Shown piece after piece: positions 31,002 through 42,010 of a stretch of DNA of 64,000 nucleotides. The position numbers and the translations under genes were made by a program. The DNA is from Pasteurellaceae bacterium. GTDB taxonomy: Bacteria > Pseudomonadota > Gammaproteobacteria > Enterobacterales > Pasteurellaceae. The DNA is taken from NCBI GenBank assembly GCA_030527795.1, contig JAUNAB010000004.1, forward strand, positions 61,058 to 125,057, written 5' to 3'. The first letter of the stretch is position 1. Every line of letters starts with the position of its first letter. The notes beneath the pieces are model-generated. The model ran no database searches. It was given only the letters and a program-made list of their open reading frames with translations, and had not been told where the DNA came from.

Positions 31002-31703
31002 CTAGTGTTTAAATTGCGTTAAGGTATGATTAATGTATTTATCAAATTGACGTAATCGCGCACTATGGATAATAAAGACGGTAATCGCTGTCGGTATTCC
31101 CCAAAAGGCAATATGCATTGGTTCAAGATCAATACCGCCAGTCGTTTTCATAAAGGTTTGCATCAGCACAATTGCACCGAAGGCAACAAAAATATCTTCA
31201 CCAAAAAATAATCCAACATTATCAGTAGCCGCACTCATTGCACGAATTTTTATGCTAATACTTTCAGGAAGTTGACCGTAGCGGTTACGTGTTGCGCCTT
31301 CTGCCATTGGCACGATAAGTGGGCGCACCATTTGGGGATGGCCACCAAGGCTAGTTAATCCTATCGCAGCAGATAATTCGCGTAGTGCTAAATACACAGT
31401 AAGTAAACGACCTACGGTAGCAGAACGAATGCGGGCAATCCAACTTTGTGCGTGCTCTTTTAAACCGTTTCGTTCTAATAATCCAATGGTTGCTAAGGGT
31501 AAAATGATAATGAGCGATAAGGTACGTGTTTTCATAAAACCTTCGCCCAATTTAGTTAAAATTGCATCAATGGGAATATGTGCGAGTAATGCGGTTACAA
31601 ATCCTGCAACCAAGACGACTAAAGCGGCATTAAAACGAAGTAAAAAGCCAATGATAATTACGGCAATACCGAGTAGGGGAAGAAAATTAATACTTTCAGT
31701 CAT
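31002..31703 (-). CDS. DUF969 membrane protein, putative 5-oxoproline transporter subunit
   Basis: Polytopic membrane protein (233 residues) of the DUF969 family. Conserved stretches include RELSAAIGLTSLGGHPQMVR and the acidic ATDNVGLFFGEDIF, which could line a substrate path. It lies 51 bp after pxpA and 12 bp before its DUF979 partner. A transport role for 5-oxoproline (pyroglutamate) is inferred from constant pairing with pxpABC. The gap to pxpA holds a degenerate USS (ACCACGGT). Confidence 0.8.
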   Translation of the reverse strand: MTESINFLPLLGIAVIIIGFLLRFNAALVVLVAGFVTALLAHIPIDAILTKLGEGFMKTRTLSLIIILPLATIGLLERNGLKEHAQSWIARIRSATVGRLLTVYLALRELSAAIGLTSLGGHPQMVRPLIVPMAEGATRNRYGQLPESISIKIRAMSAATDNVGLFFGEDIFVAFGAIVLMQTFMKTTGGIDLEPMHIAFWGIPTAITVFIIHSARLRQFDKYINHTLTQFKH

Positions 31704-31754
31704 TTTCTGGGTTCCTTCTGTTAATTAAAAATATCGTGATTTTTGACCACGGTT

Positions 31755-32495
31755 TTAGGGCTGATTGGCTAGTTTTATTCCTACTTTCTCAAGTGCATTG
31801 CGGATTTTATCGGCAAAAGAGAGTGCGTGCTCATCATCTCCATGTAAGCAAATTGAATCCGCTTGCACATTGATTTCAGTATTATCAATGGTTGTTACCT
31901 TCCCTTCGCGGATCATTTTGATGACTTGTGCGATTGCTTCATCATCGGATTGAATTACCGCAAGGTGATGGCTACGCGGTACCAGCATACCATTAGAAAG
32001 ATAACGTCGATCGGCAAAAACTTCGGAAATTATTTGCATTCCTTTGGTTTGTGCGATTTGTAATAACAAACTACTAGAAAGCCCCATCAGTTTAATCTGA
32101 GGCGAAAATTGAAGCAGGGTATCAACGAGTAATTCTGCTAAAACGGGATCTTGTGCCGCTTGGTTATATAATGCACCGTGAGGTTTAACGTAATCTATTG
32201 TAAGATCAAGCGATTTGCATAATGTTTGTAATGCACCAAGCTGATAAAGCAAATGGGCTTTTAATTCATTGGCTGGTAAATTCATTGTACTGCGGCCAAA
32301 ATTCTCTCGATCTGGGAAACTTGGGTGTGCACCAATGCGGACATGGTATTGTTTTGCCCAATGTAATGCGTTTATGATCTCAACGGCATTACCTGCATGT
32401 ATGCCGCAACAAATGTTGGCTGAACTTACTCGTTGTAATAATTCAAAGTCTTGCCCATAACCTTCGGCAAGATCGGCATTTAAATCAATTTTCAT
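31755..32495 (-). CDS. pxpA: 5-oxoprolinase subunit PxpA (LamB/YcsF family)
   Basis: Subunit of the ATP-dependent 5-oxoprolinase PxpABC, which opens 5-oxoproline to glutamate. The 246-residue protein has the LamB/YcsF hallmarks: MKIDLNADLAEGYG at the N-terminus, then SSANICCGIHAGN, RIGAHPSFPDRENFGR, YVKPHGALYNQA and CLHGDDEHA. The start overlaps the end of pxpC by 11 bp. Older annotations call this family lactam utilisation protein LamB. Confidence 0.93.
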   Translation of the reverse strand: MKIDLNADLAEGYGQDFELLQRVSSANICCGIHAGNAVEIINALHWAKQYHVRIGAHPSFPDRENFGRSTMNLPANELKAHLLYQLGALQTLCKSLDLTIDYVKPHGALYNQAAQDPVLAELLVDTLLQFSPQIKLMGLSSSLLLQIAQTKGMQIISEVFADRRYLSNGMLVPRSHHLAVIQSDDEAIAQVIKMIREGKVTTIDNTEINVQADSICLHGDDEHALSFADKIRNALEKVGIKLANQP

Positions 32496-33411
32496 CCGCG
32501 ATTCTCTTAATTTGGTTTAAATAAATTTGATCTTTTTGGCGTAAAGCGTTGGCTTGTTGTAGATCAATAGCTTGGAAATAAATGGCTGTCCCCAAACGAA
32601 TTTGGGCGATACGCCCTAAATCTGCTTGAGAGACACAGGCGATTTTGGGGTAGCCCCCTGTTGTTTGAGTATCTGCCATTAAAATGATGGGTTGACCGCT
32701 AGGGGGAACTTGAATCGTACCAAATTGTACTGCGTGTGAAAGCATTTCAAGTGGTTCATTTAATTCAAGTGAATCGCCTTGTATCCGATAGCCCATTCGG
32801 TTGCTGTTACTTTGTAATACCCAAGGATTATGCCAAAAATGGTAATGTGAATTGCGTGTAAAATATGCATATTCTGATGAAGGTAGAGCGTGGATATAAT
32901 GGGTCATCTTAATTGGTGCGATACCAACGCAACTTAATTTTTTCCCGTTACAAAACGTTGAAAGCTGATCGTCTACCCGTAGCGCTCGCCCTTGGAATCC
33001 GCCAAAGCCCGCTTTCAGATCGGTACTACGTGATCCTAACACTTCAGGTACATCAATTCCTCCTTGTAGGCATATATAGCCATACATTCCTTCAACTGCT
33101 CGAACAAGTTGTAATACTTGTCCAGCCTTTGCATAGTAACGCCAATAGGAATAGATTATTTCACCATTTAATTCAGCTAAATAGAATGCGCCTGTTAAAC
33201 AAAATGCACAGTCTTGAGTAAATTCGAGCGTTATCCCCCCCAATGCTACTTCAATTGCTGCTGCGCTTTCTGGGTTGCCAAGTAATAGATTACCTGCTTG
33301 TAGTGCAAGGCGATCCATTGCCCCTGCGTGGCCGATCCCTAAACGCCGCAATCCATAGCGACCGAGATCTTGGATACTGGCTTGTGCATTTATGGCTAAT
33401 ACTTTGATCAT
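32485..33411 (-). CDS. pxpC: 5-oxoprolinase subunit PxpC (KipA/biotin-dependent carboxyltransferase-like)
   Basis: Subunit C of 5-oxoprolinase, AHS2/KipA family, 308 residues. Family blocks are ASIQDLGRYGLRRLGIGHAGAMD at the start of the protein (in pieces), then GNPESAAAIEVALGG, SNRMGYRIQG and QTTGGYPKIACV. The start overlaps the pxpB stop by 4 bp (ATGA). The family resembles urea amidolyase C-terminal domains, but here the pxpA/pxpB partners settle the role. Confidence 0.92.
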   Translation of the reverse strand: MIKVLAINAQASIQDLGRYGLRRLGIGHAGAMDRLALQAGNLLLGNPESAAAIEVALGGITLEFTQDCAFCLTGAFYLAELNGEIIYSYWRYYAKAGQVLQLVRAVEGMYGYICLQGGIDVPEVLGSRSTDLKAGFGGFQGRALRVDDQLSTFCNGKKLSCVGIAPIKMTHYIHALPSSEYAYFTRNSHYHFWHNPWVLQSNSNRMGYRIQGDSLELNEPLEMLSHAVQFGTIQVPPSGQPIILMADTQTTGGYPKIACVSQADLGRIAQIRLGTAIYFQAIDLQQANALRQKDQIYLNQIKRIADEN

Positions 33412-34058
33412 TGAAAAATCTCCTTAGCCACAAATTGCACGGTATCGCCCGCAGTGAGTAATGTGGGCGAAGTACTATTGGCTTGAAAGAGTTCGATATC
33501 GGTACGCCCGATAATCTGCCAACCACCAGGGGAGGCAAAAGGGTACATGCCTGTTTGACTTCCACCAATACCGACTGATCCTGCGGGAACAAGAGTACGA
33601 GGTACCGCACGTCTTGGGGTATGTAAGTTTTCCGGTAAGCCGCCCAAATAGGAAAAACCGGGTTGGAATCCCATCATAAATACAGTGTAAATTGGCGCTG
33701 TATGGCGTTTGATAATTTCTTGTATGCTAACTTGATGATAGTTCGCTACTTCTTGTAGATCTTCACCATATTCACCGCCATAACAAACGGGGATTTCAAT
33801 ATGTTTTCCCTGATAATCTGCGGCTTGAGCTTGTTGCCAAATGTGGTGTAATTGCTCTGTGAGTTTGTTTAAATCGGTTTCTTGATCAGTAAATATAGTT
33901 ACATTATTCATCCCGATGACAACTTCAAATCTTGCATCCCAATGTTGAATGTTATCTGCGAATCCCCAAAGTAAACGTTGATGGGGTAAACAAGCAGGGG
34001 CAGGTAAACTACATACTAGTGCAGATTCACTAATTGCTGATATATGGATGGTCGGCAT
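33408..34058 (-). CDS. pxpB: 5-oxoprolinase subunit PxpB (KipI family)
   Basis: Subunit B of 5-oxoprolinase, AHS1/KipI family. I start at 34058 (MPTIHISAISES), preceded by a GGAGC ribosome site; the longer reading frame upstream has no such support. Length is 216 residues. Family blocks are IPVCYGGEYGEDL, FMMGFQPGFSYLGGLP and TPRRAVPRTLVPAGSVGIGG. It is the first gene of the operon; its promoter must lie in the 334-bp region shared with the end of pssA. Confidence 0.92.
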   Translation of the reverse strand: MPTIHISAISESALVCSLPAPACLPHQRLLWGFADNIQHWDARFEVVIGMNNVTIFTDQETDLNKLTEQLHHIWQQAQAADYQGKHIEIPVCYGGEYGEDLQEVANYHQVSIQEIIKRHTAPIYTVFMMGFQPGFSYLGGLPENLHTPRRAVPRTLVPAGSVGIGGSQTGMYPFASPGGWQIIGRTDIELFQANSTSPTLLTAGDTVQFVAKEIFQ

Positions 34059-34215
34059 ATTCTGCTCCAAAATACTATGATTTATAAAAAAATCTAATTG
34101 TTGAATTAACAAAATTAATAGTAACCTATAACATTTATTCAATAAAATCTAGTTATTTGGCAAAATAATTTTAAATAACTTGGGGGAGCAAGGTATTTTT
34201 TGATGATTTCTCAAA

Positions 34216-34230
34216 ACCGCGGTCAAAAAA
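34216..34230 (+). repeat. USS-like element
   Basis: ACCGCGGTCAAAAAAA followed by an A/T-rich stretch including AAAATTT. Solitary, between pxpB and pssA. Confidence 0.7.
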
Positions 34231-34350
34231 ATTATTAAAATTTATGAGGTTATTGAAGGTATTTATAGTTTATGATAGGTATTTTGTGTTGCAATTATCG
34301 GTTAAACCTAAATAAAGCGAAAAGCGGCGAGATAAGAACACTAAAAGAAA

Positions 34351-34377
34351 AATCGCCCTAAAATTATAAGGGCGATT
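34351..34377 (-). terminator. Intrinsic terminator after pssA
   Basis: Perfect 9-bp stem AATCGCCCT / AGGGCGATT with a 9-nt loop and TTTTTCTTTT on the minus strand. It lies 15 bp behind the pssA stop. Confidence 0.88.
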
Positions 34378-34392
34378 GAGATGTTGATAGCG

Positions 34393-35754
34393 TTATAAAA
34401 TCATTTTCACAATTTTATCCACTTTTACGCGTGCAAACCGTTTTAGTAAGCGTTGTACCGCGTCAGGGTAGTGTTCCATTTCTTCTAATTCGCTGAAATG
34501 TGTTAGCACTTGCGTGTGTTGACGAATATTATCAAGTTCTTGTTCTACTTGAGTGCGTAATTGTTGTTTGGGATCGTGGATAAGTAAGCCATTTTCGGCA
34601 TCTAAACGCCAAGCTCGTGGGTTTAAGTTATTCCCTGTTAGCAAGATATATTGGTGATCAACCCATACCCCTTTCAGATGATAGCTATTATTACCCTCTT
34701 TCCATAAACGAATAGTCAGTGCGCCACTTGCAATTTCTTCACTAAATTTTTGGCTAAAAATGCGTAGATTTTTTTCATATAAATAAGGCAAGGCACCCGC
34801 AATTTTAAAGGGCTCGCTAGGTGGGATAAAGAAATCGTTAGCGGTTTTATCGCCCACAATAATTTCTACTTGTTTCCCTTCGCGTAATAAATGGCGAATT
34901 TTGACTTGTAATGAGCGTGGGAAGTTGAAATACGGCGTGCAAATCACTAACTTTTCTTGTACTAATAAAAAGAGATCTTCAATTGTTTGGTTTAATTGAT
35001 TGCGACTTGCCCCTAAGCCAAATAATGGGGCGATGCGTAACTGTTCATCATCGCTTGTTTGCGCCACGCTGTAATGACCTTTACTCGCTAATTCTTTACG
35101 AAATGCTTTAATTTGCGGGCGAATTTCTTTCGTTGCAGGACGGTTTGCATCATCTAAAGGGTGAACCGCATTGACTTGAAGTAAATAGGTTTGCACAAAT
35201 GCAACAAAACTGTCGGCTAATGCAGGATTATGAATTTTTTGATACCGATCGTAACGATAACGGTCGAGTTGATGTAGATAGACATTATTAATGCTCGCAC
35301 CACTGTATAAAACCGTGTCATCAAATACAAAACCTTTAATATGTAAAACGCCAAACACTTCGCGTGTGTTAATTGGCACACCAAAAAAGATTTCGGGTAA
35401 ATGATTTTTTTCACGCTGTTCGCTGTACCAATCTGCATTGGTGGTGCTTTTTGCGGCACCTAATAAATTGCGTTGCGCCCGATGCCAATCAACTAACACT
35501 TTGATATCTAAATTAGGATTGCGTTGTTTCGCTTTTAATAATTCGGCATAAATTTCTTGCCCCCCTTCATCTAATTGCCAATAGAGTGCGGTAATATAAA
35601 TACGATGTTGAGCCTGTTGAATGAGCGCAATGATTTGTTGTTTAAATTGTTGTGGATTGGCTAAAAATTCAATGTCATAGGCAGGTTGTGGTATATAAGC
35701 TAATTGGGCTAAATGATTTTTCGCACGTTTAGTTTTATTAACTAACATTATCAT
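34393..35754 (-). CDS. pssA: CDP-diacylglycerol-serine O-phosphatidyltransferase
   Basis: Phosphatidylserine synthase of the phospholipase D superfamily, the first step to phosphatidylethanolamine; acts at the inner membrane. The 453-residue length matches the E. coli enzyme. Two HKD-type motifs are seen: HIKGFVFDD (His138, Lys140, Asp145) and HLKGVWVDH with GNNLNPRAWRLDAENG nearby. The ATG at 35754 follows TAGGAAC; an ATG two codons later is an alternative. It is divergent from the YfiF-like gene, as in H. influenzae (recollection). Confidence 0.96.
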   Translation of the reverse strand: MIMLVNKTKRAKNHLAQLAYIPQPAYDIEFLANPQQFKQQIIALIQQAQHRIYITALYWQLDEGGQEIYAELLKAKQRNPNLDIKVLVDWHRAQRNLLGAAKSTTNADWYSEQREKNHLPEIFFGVPINTREVFGVLHIKGFVFDDTVLYSGASINNVYLHQLDRYRYDRYQKIHNPALADSFVAFVQTYLLQVNAVHPLDDANRPATKEIRPQIKAFRKELASKGHYSVAQTSDDEQLRIAPLFGLGASRNQLNQTIEDLFLLVQEKLVICTPYFNFPRSLQVKIRHLLREGKQVEIIVGDKTANDFFIPPSEPFKIAGALPYLYEKNLRIFSQKFSEEIASGALTIRLWKEGNNSYHLKGVWVDHQYILLTGNNLNPRAWRLDAENGLLIHDPKQQLRTQVEQELDNIRQHTQVLTHFSELEEMEHYPDAVQRLLKRFARVKVDKIVKMIL

Positions 35755-35807
35755 AACAGGGTTCCTAAGAAAAATTGCCAGTCAGTTTACAATATTTGGC
35801 GAGAAAC

Positions 35808-35838
35808 TTGATAGAAAAAAACATTTTTTTGCTATAAT
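35808..35838 (+). promoter_or_regulatory. Probable promoter of the YfiF-like gene
   Basis: TTGATA (35808-35813) and TATAAT (35833-35838) with a 19-bp spacer that contains A and T tracts. The -10 is perfect, and the gene starts 55 bp downstream of it. Confidence 0.5.
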
Positions 35839-35893
35839 ATTCACACTTTTTTCGGCTTTATGCCTACTTTTTATTCAAAATAGCGATTTTTCT

Positions 35894-37279
<1,386 letters not shown>

Positions 37280-37352
37280 CTAGAGAAATGAAGTTAAATC
37301 AGAAAGCGCGGAATTATAATGAAAATCGCGTAATAAATAAACGAGAAATTAA

Positions 37353-38057
37353 ATGAAACAAAAACAAATTTTGCAAATGGCTATTTTAGTAGTGTTTTTA
37401 CTTGCATTGTTATTAGCGGGCTGGTTTTTCTTTTCTACGCAAAAACAAGCGGCGAATACTGTCGTGAAACAAGGCTATGATTATGTGATGAAAAGCGATC
37501 CCCTCAAGCCGAATAAACGGGCACCAACGGATTATTATATGTTGGCATTGTCTTGGTCGCCTGCATTTTGCGAGAGCCAATATCGCCGTTATGGTAAGAA
37601 TTTGCCTGCGAATACCCAATATCAATGCGGTTCAACGCAAAAATTTGGTTGGGTCGTACACGGATTGTGGCCACAAAATGCGAATGCACGCAGTATTACT
37701 GAGCATCCGCGTTATTGCCAAGGCGATTTGCCTGAAGTGCCACGTGATGTGATTGAAAAATATTTGCCTGATAGTCCAAGTCCTTACTTATTACAAGGGG
37801 AATGGGAAAAGCACGGGGCTTGTGTCTTTAAAACCGCGGACGAATACTTTGCCAAAATTCATCAACTTTTTAGCGAAGTGAAAATGCCTACTTATGAACT
37901 TGAATCACGCAAAGAATTGTTTAGCTGGGTTCGCAAAAATAATCCACAGTTAGATGGGCTATATTTGGGGGCAAACGGTAATGAGCTTTATATTTGTTAT
38001 GATTTGAATTGGCACGCGATGGATTGTCCGCGAGCGGTGAATTATCAAACACATTAA
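37353..38057 (+). CDS. rna: Ribonuclease I (RNase T2 family)
   Basis: Exported endoribonuclease of the T2 family, cutting RNA without base preference in the periplasm or on the envelope. The 234-residue protein has an N-terminal hydrophobic segment (about residues 8-27), either a signal peptide or a membrane anchor. Both catalytic segments are present: VVHGLWPQN (CAS I) and GEWEKHGACVF (CAS II), each with its His. Several Cys suggest disulfides. It stands alone between the ferredoxin gene and pgk. Confidence 0.93.
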   Translation: MKQKQILQMAILVVFLLALLLAGWFFFSTQKQAANTVVKQGYDYVMKSDPLKPNKRAPTDYYMLALSWSPAFCESQYRRYGKNLPANTQYQCGSTQKFGWVVHGLWPQNANARSITEHPRYCQGDLPEVPRDVIEKYLPDSPSPYLLQGEWEKHGACVFKTADEYFAKIHQLFSEVKMPTYELESRKELFSWVRKNNPQLDGLYLGANGNELYICYDLNWHAMDCPRAVNYQTH

Positions 38058-38084
38058 TTGGCGATAAAAAATTAGTTTAAAAAC

Positions 38085-38113
38085 GTTACAAGCCAGTTAT
38101 TAGTCGGTATAAT
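38085..38113 (+). promoter_or_regulatory. Probable promoter of pgk
   Basis: GTTACA (38085-38090), 17-bp spacer, perfect TATAAT (38108-38113), 50 bp before the start codon. Confidence 0.5.
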
Positions 38114-38162
38114 GAATGCAGTTTTCAATTTATTTTTTAATTTTAACTAGAGAGGATAAATT

Positions 38163-39338
38163 ATGTCAGTAATTAAAATGACAGATCTCGATCTTGCGGG
38201 TAAACGTGTGTTTATTCGTGCTGACTTAAATGTACCAGTAAAAGACGGTAAAGTAACGTCTGATGCACGTATTCGTGCAACGATCCCAACATTAAAACTT
38301 GCCTTACAAAAAGGGGCAAAAGTGATGGTGACTTCACATTTAGGTCGTCCAACTGAAGGGGTATTTGAAGAAGCGAATTCACTTCAACCTGTGGTTGATT
38401 ATTTAAACAATGCAGGTCTTGGCGTGCCAGTGCGTTTAGTGCGTGATTATTTAGATGGCGTTGACGTTAACGCAAATGAAATCGTGGTACTTGAAAACGT
38501 GCGTATCAACAAAGGTGAGAAGAAAAACGATCCTGAATTAGCGAAAAAATATGCAGCACTTTGTGATGTATTTGTTATGGATGCATTTGGTACCGCACAC
38601 CGTGCAGAAGGTTCAACTTATGGTATCGCACAATTCGCACCAGTTGCTTGTGCAGGTCCATTATTAGCGGCTGAATTAGATGCATTGGGCAAAGCATTAA
38701 AAGAACCAAAACGTCCAATGCTTGCGATTGTGGGCGGTTCAAAAGTGTCAACTAAATTGACGGTATTAGATTCACTTTCAAAAATTGCTGATCAAATTAT
38801 TGTTGGTGGTGGGATTGCCAATACCTTTATTGCGGCGGAAGGCAATAATGTTGGTAAATCTTTATATGAAGAAGATTTAATTCCAGAAGCAAAACGTTTA
38901 GCAGCAGCAACAGATATCCCTGTGCCAGTGGATGTGCGTGTAGGATTAGAATTTTCTGAAACTGCACCAGCTACGGAAAAAGAAGTTAACCAAGTGAACG
39001 CTGATGAGTCAATTTTTGATATTGGCGATAAAACCGCGGAACAATTAGCTGAAATTATTCGTAATGCAAAAACTATTTTATGGAATGGTCCAGTAGGCGT
39101 ATTTGAATTCCCGAATTTCCGTAAAGGTACGGAAGTGATTGCAAATGCTATTGCAGAAAGCACTGCTAATGGTGCGTTCTCTATCGCAGGTGGTGGTGAT
39201 ACGTTAGCGGCGATTGATTTATTCGGTATCGCAGATAAAATTTCATATATTTCAACTGGCGGCGGTGCATTCTTAGAATTTGTTGAAGGTAAAGTTTTAC
39301 CTGCAGTGGAAATTTTAGAAAAACGTGCAAACGGTTAA
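38163..39338 (+). CDS. pgk: Phosphoglycerate kinase
   Basis: Glycolytic enzyme transferring phosphate between 1,3-bisphosphoglycerate and ADP. The 391-residue length is normal. Visible motifs are [12 protein letters not shown] and [10 protein letters not shown] at the substrate side, the hinge region [28 protein letters not shown] (in part), and the C-terminal [12 protein letters not shown] and [11 protein letters not shown]. It has an AGAGAGGA ribosome site and is followed by fbaA, as in many gammaproteobacteria. Confidence 0.98.
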   Translation: MSVIKMTDLDLAGKRVFIRADLNVPVKDGKVTSDARIRATIPTLKLALQKGAKVMVTSHLGRPTEGVFEEANSLQPVVDYLNNAGLGVPVRLVRDYLDGVDVNANEIVVLENVRINKGEKKNDPELAKKYAALCDVFVMDAFGTAHRAEGSTYGIAQFAPVACAGPLLAAELDALGKALKEPKRPMLAIVGGSKVSTKLTVLDSLSKIADQIIVGGGIANTFIAAEGNNVGKSLYEEDLIPEAKRLAAATDIPVPVDVRVGLEFSETAPATEKEVNQVNADESIFDIGDKTAEQLAEIIRNAKTILWNGPVGVFEFPNFRKGTEVIANAIAESTANGAFSIAGGGDTLAAIDLFGIADKISYISTGGGAFLEFVEGKVLPAVEILEKRANG

Positions 39339-39347
39339 TTAACAGTT

Positions 39348-39376
39348 TACCCCTTGTGATAAAGGGGGATAATTTT
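39348..39376 (+). terminator. Possible weak terminator after pgk
   Basis: Stem CCCCTT / AAGGGG (39350-39355 with 39362-39367) with a 6-nt loop and a nearby ATTTTT. It is short, so read-through into fbaA is plausible. Confidence 0.45.
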
Positions 39377-39390
39377 TAAGGTTAAGAAAA

Positions 39391-39404
39391 ACCGCGGTCA
39401 ATTT
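39391..39404 (+). repeat. USS-like element between pgk and fbaA
   Basis: ACCGCGGTCAATTTTTT followed by AAGCGTTTTTC. Solitary, 88 bp before the fbaA start. Confidence 0.7.
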
Positions 39405-39485
39405 TTTAAGCGTTTTTCTTGCCTTTCATATTCCTGCAGTGGCAGGAACGTCCAATTGGGCATTTTTATTTAGAGGAAACAAACA

Positions 39486-40565
<1,080 letters not shown>

Positions 40566-40596
40566 AGACTTATTAATTAAAATAAGTTAAAATATA

Positions 40597-40628
40597 ACCG
40601 CACTTTGTGTTCAAAGTGCGGTTATTTT
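40597..40628 (+). terminator. Terminator after fbaA made of two standard Haemophilus USS cores
   Basis: ACCGCACTT (40597-40605) and AAGTGCGGT (40614-40622) form a hairpin followed by TATTTTTTG. These are the only exact copies of the Haemophilus-type core that I found in the window. Confidence 0.85.
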
Positions 40629-40641
40629 TTGTGAGAAACTT

Positions 40642-41898
40642 ATGAAATTGAAATCAATACACAGTGTGAATATGCCAATTCTGGTCAATTTAAGCGTAGC
40701 ATTATATTTATTAACAAATTTGATATTTAAGGGAAGTCATAATATTGGTGCTTTTCTTACTATCCTATTGGGATTGGGTTATCTTGTTTATCAACTTATC
40801 ACTAAACAAAGTAACTGGCGAGCGAACAAAACGGATAAATGGTTAATCGCAAGTTTTGTATTCTATTTTTTCACCTTTTTGTTATCCATGTTTATTTCTG
40901 ATGGACGTGGGCGTGAGTTGGACAACCCTAGTCGAGCCGTACTTGTACTACCATTACTTTTGCTGTTTTATCAATTTCCACTGCGTTTTAAAATGCTATT
41001 GCAGATTTTACCGATAAGTGCCTTTATTGCTGGTATTGTGGCGTTATTTCAGCGTGCTGTGCTTCATTATCCGAAAGCCTTTGAACACCAAATGCATATT
41101 CAAGCAGGCGATATTGCTATTGCGTTGGGATTGTTTAGCCTAATTATTGCATTCTATTTTGCTATTGAGCAGCAACGGACATCCAGTATTCTTTGTTCTA
41201 TTGCTGGATTATTTGGGATTATGGCGAGCTTGCTCTCCACTGCACGGGGTGGTTGGGTCGGTTTTCCTCTGTTGTTTATTTTTATTTTATGGATTTACCG
41301 CCAATATATTAGTAAAAAGTTTTTGTTAACGATTTCGTCCGCGGTGTGTGTGGCAATTCTTGTTGCACTTTTTATTCCACAAACACAGATTCAACAGCGA
41401 ATTGATGTGGCTAAGCAAGATATCACAGCTTACGTTGAGAAGAATAATGGGGCAACATCCTTAGGTGCGCGGTTTGATATGTGGAAAAGTGCTTTATTGA
41501 TGGCAAAAGAACGTCCTTTATTGGGTTGGGGCTCACAAGGCAGTATGGAGCAACGCAAACAGCAGGCGGAACAACATTTGGTAAGCCCTGCGATTGTGAT
41601 TTTTGAGCACGCACATAATCAATATTTAGATGATTTATCAAAACGTGGCATTATTGGACTGTTGGCGTTATTGGCTATTTTTCTCGTGCCATTACGCTAT
41701 TTCACAAAATACCTTAAAAATAGCAATTTAGAGATTAAAACTATCGCATTATTAGGCAGCCTACATATTTTATCTGTAATGTGCTATTGTATAAGCCAAG
41801 GGTTTTTTACCCATAATTCAGGTTCAATATTTTACTTCTTGATAACGATAGTGTTTTATTCTTTGTTACGAAATCGGTTATTATCGCAATCTCAATAA
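40642..41898 (+). CDS. O-antigen ligase/polymerase-like membrane protein
   Basis: Polytopic inner-membrane protein (418 residues, about ten to twelve helices) of the Wzy_C/O-antigen ligase superfamily, which includes WaaL. The long periplasmic loop ends in WGSQGSM and the conserved HAHNQYLDDLSKRGIIGLL, the signature region of WaaL-type ligases. It probably joins a glycan to lipid A-core or polymerises one. H. influenzae has a similar RfaL-like protein (recollection). No other LPS gene is adjacent. A polymerase rather than ligase role cannot be excluded. Confidence 0.78.
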   Translation: MKLKSIHSVNMPILVNLSVALYLLTNLIFKGSHNIGAFLTILLGLGYLVYQLITKQSNWRANKTDKWLIASFVFYFFTFLLSMFISDGRGRELDNPSRAVLVLPLLLLFYQFPLRFKMLLQILPISAFIAGIVALFQRAVLHYPKAFEHQMHIQAGDIAIALGLFSLIIAFYFAIEQQRTSSILCSIAGLFGIMASLLSTARGGWVGFPLLFIFILWIYRQYISKKFLLTISSAVCVAILVALFIPQTQIQQRIDVAKQDITAYVEKNNGATSLGARFDMWKSALLMAKERPLLGWGSQGSMEQRKQQAEQHLVSPAIVIFEHAHNQYLDDLSKRGIIGLLALLAIFLVPLRYFTKYLKNSNLEIKTIALLGSLHILSVMCYCISQGFFTHNSGSIFYFLITIVFYSLLRNRLLSQSQ

Positions 41899-41950
41899 CT
41901 TATAATACAGTGATTGTCTAAAACTGATAGTGATAAATAATATATCCGAT

Positions 41951-41992
41951 TTACCGCGGTTAAAAAAACAATTAAATTTTTGACCGCGGTTT
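41951..41992. terminator. Inverted USS-like pair between the ligase gene and the purine permease gene
   Basis: Perfect ACCGCGGT cores at 41953-41960 and 41983-41990, inverted and 30 bp apart, flanked by T-tracts. It lies between converging genes and can terminate both. Confidence 0.75.
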
Positions 41993-42010
41993 TTAGTGTT
42001 AATTGAACAT

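Larger units (their letters stand above)
34059..34392. other. Intergenic region pxpB-pssA
   Basis: No gene seen. It holds the pxpB promoter region, a solitary USS-like element at 34216 and the pssA terminator at 34351-34377. Confidence 0.6.
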
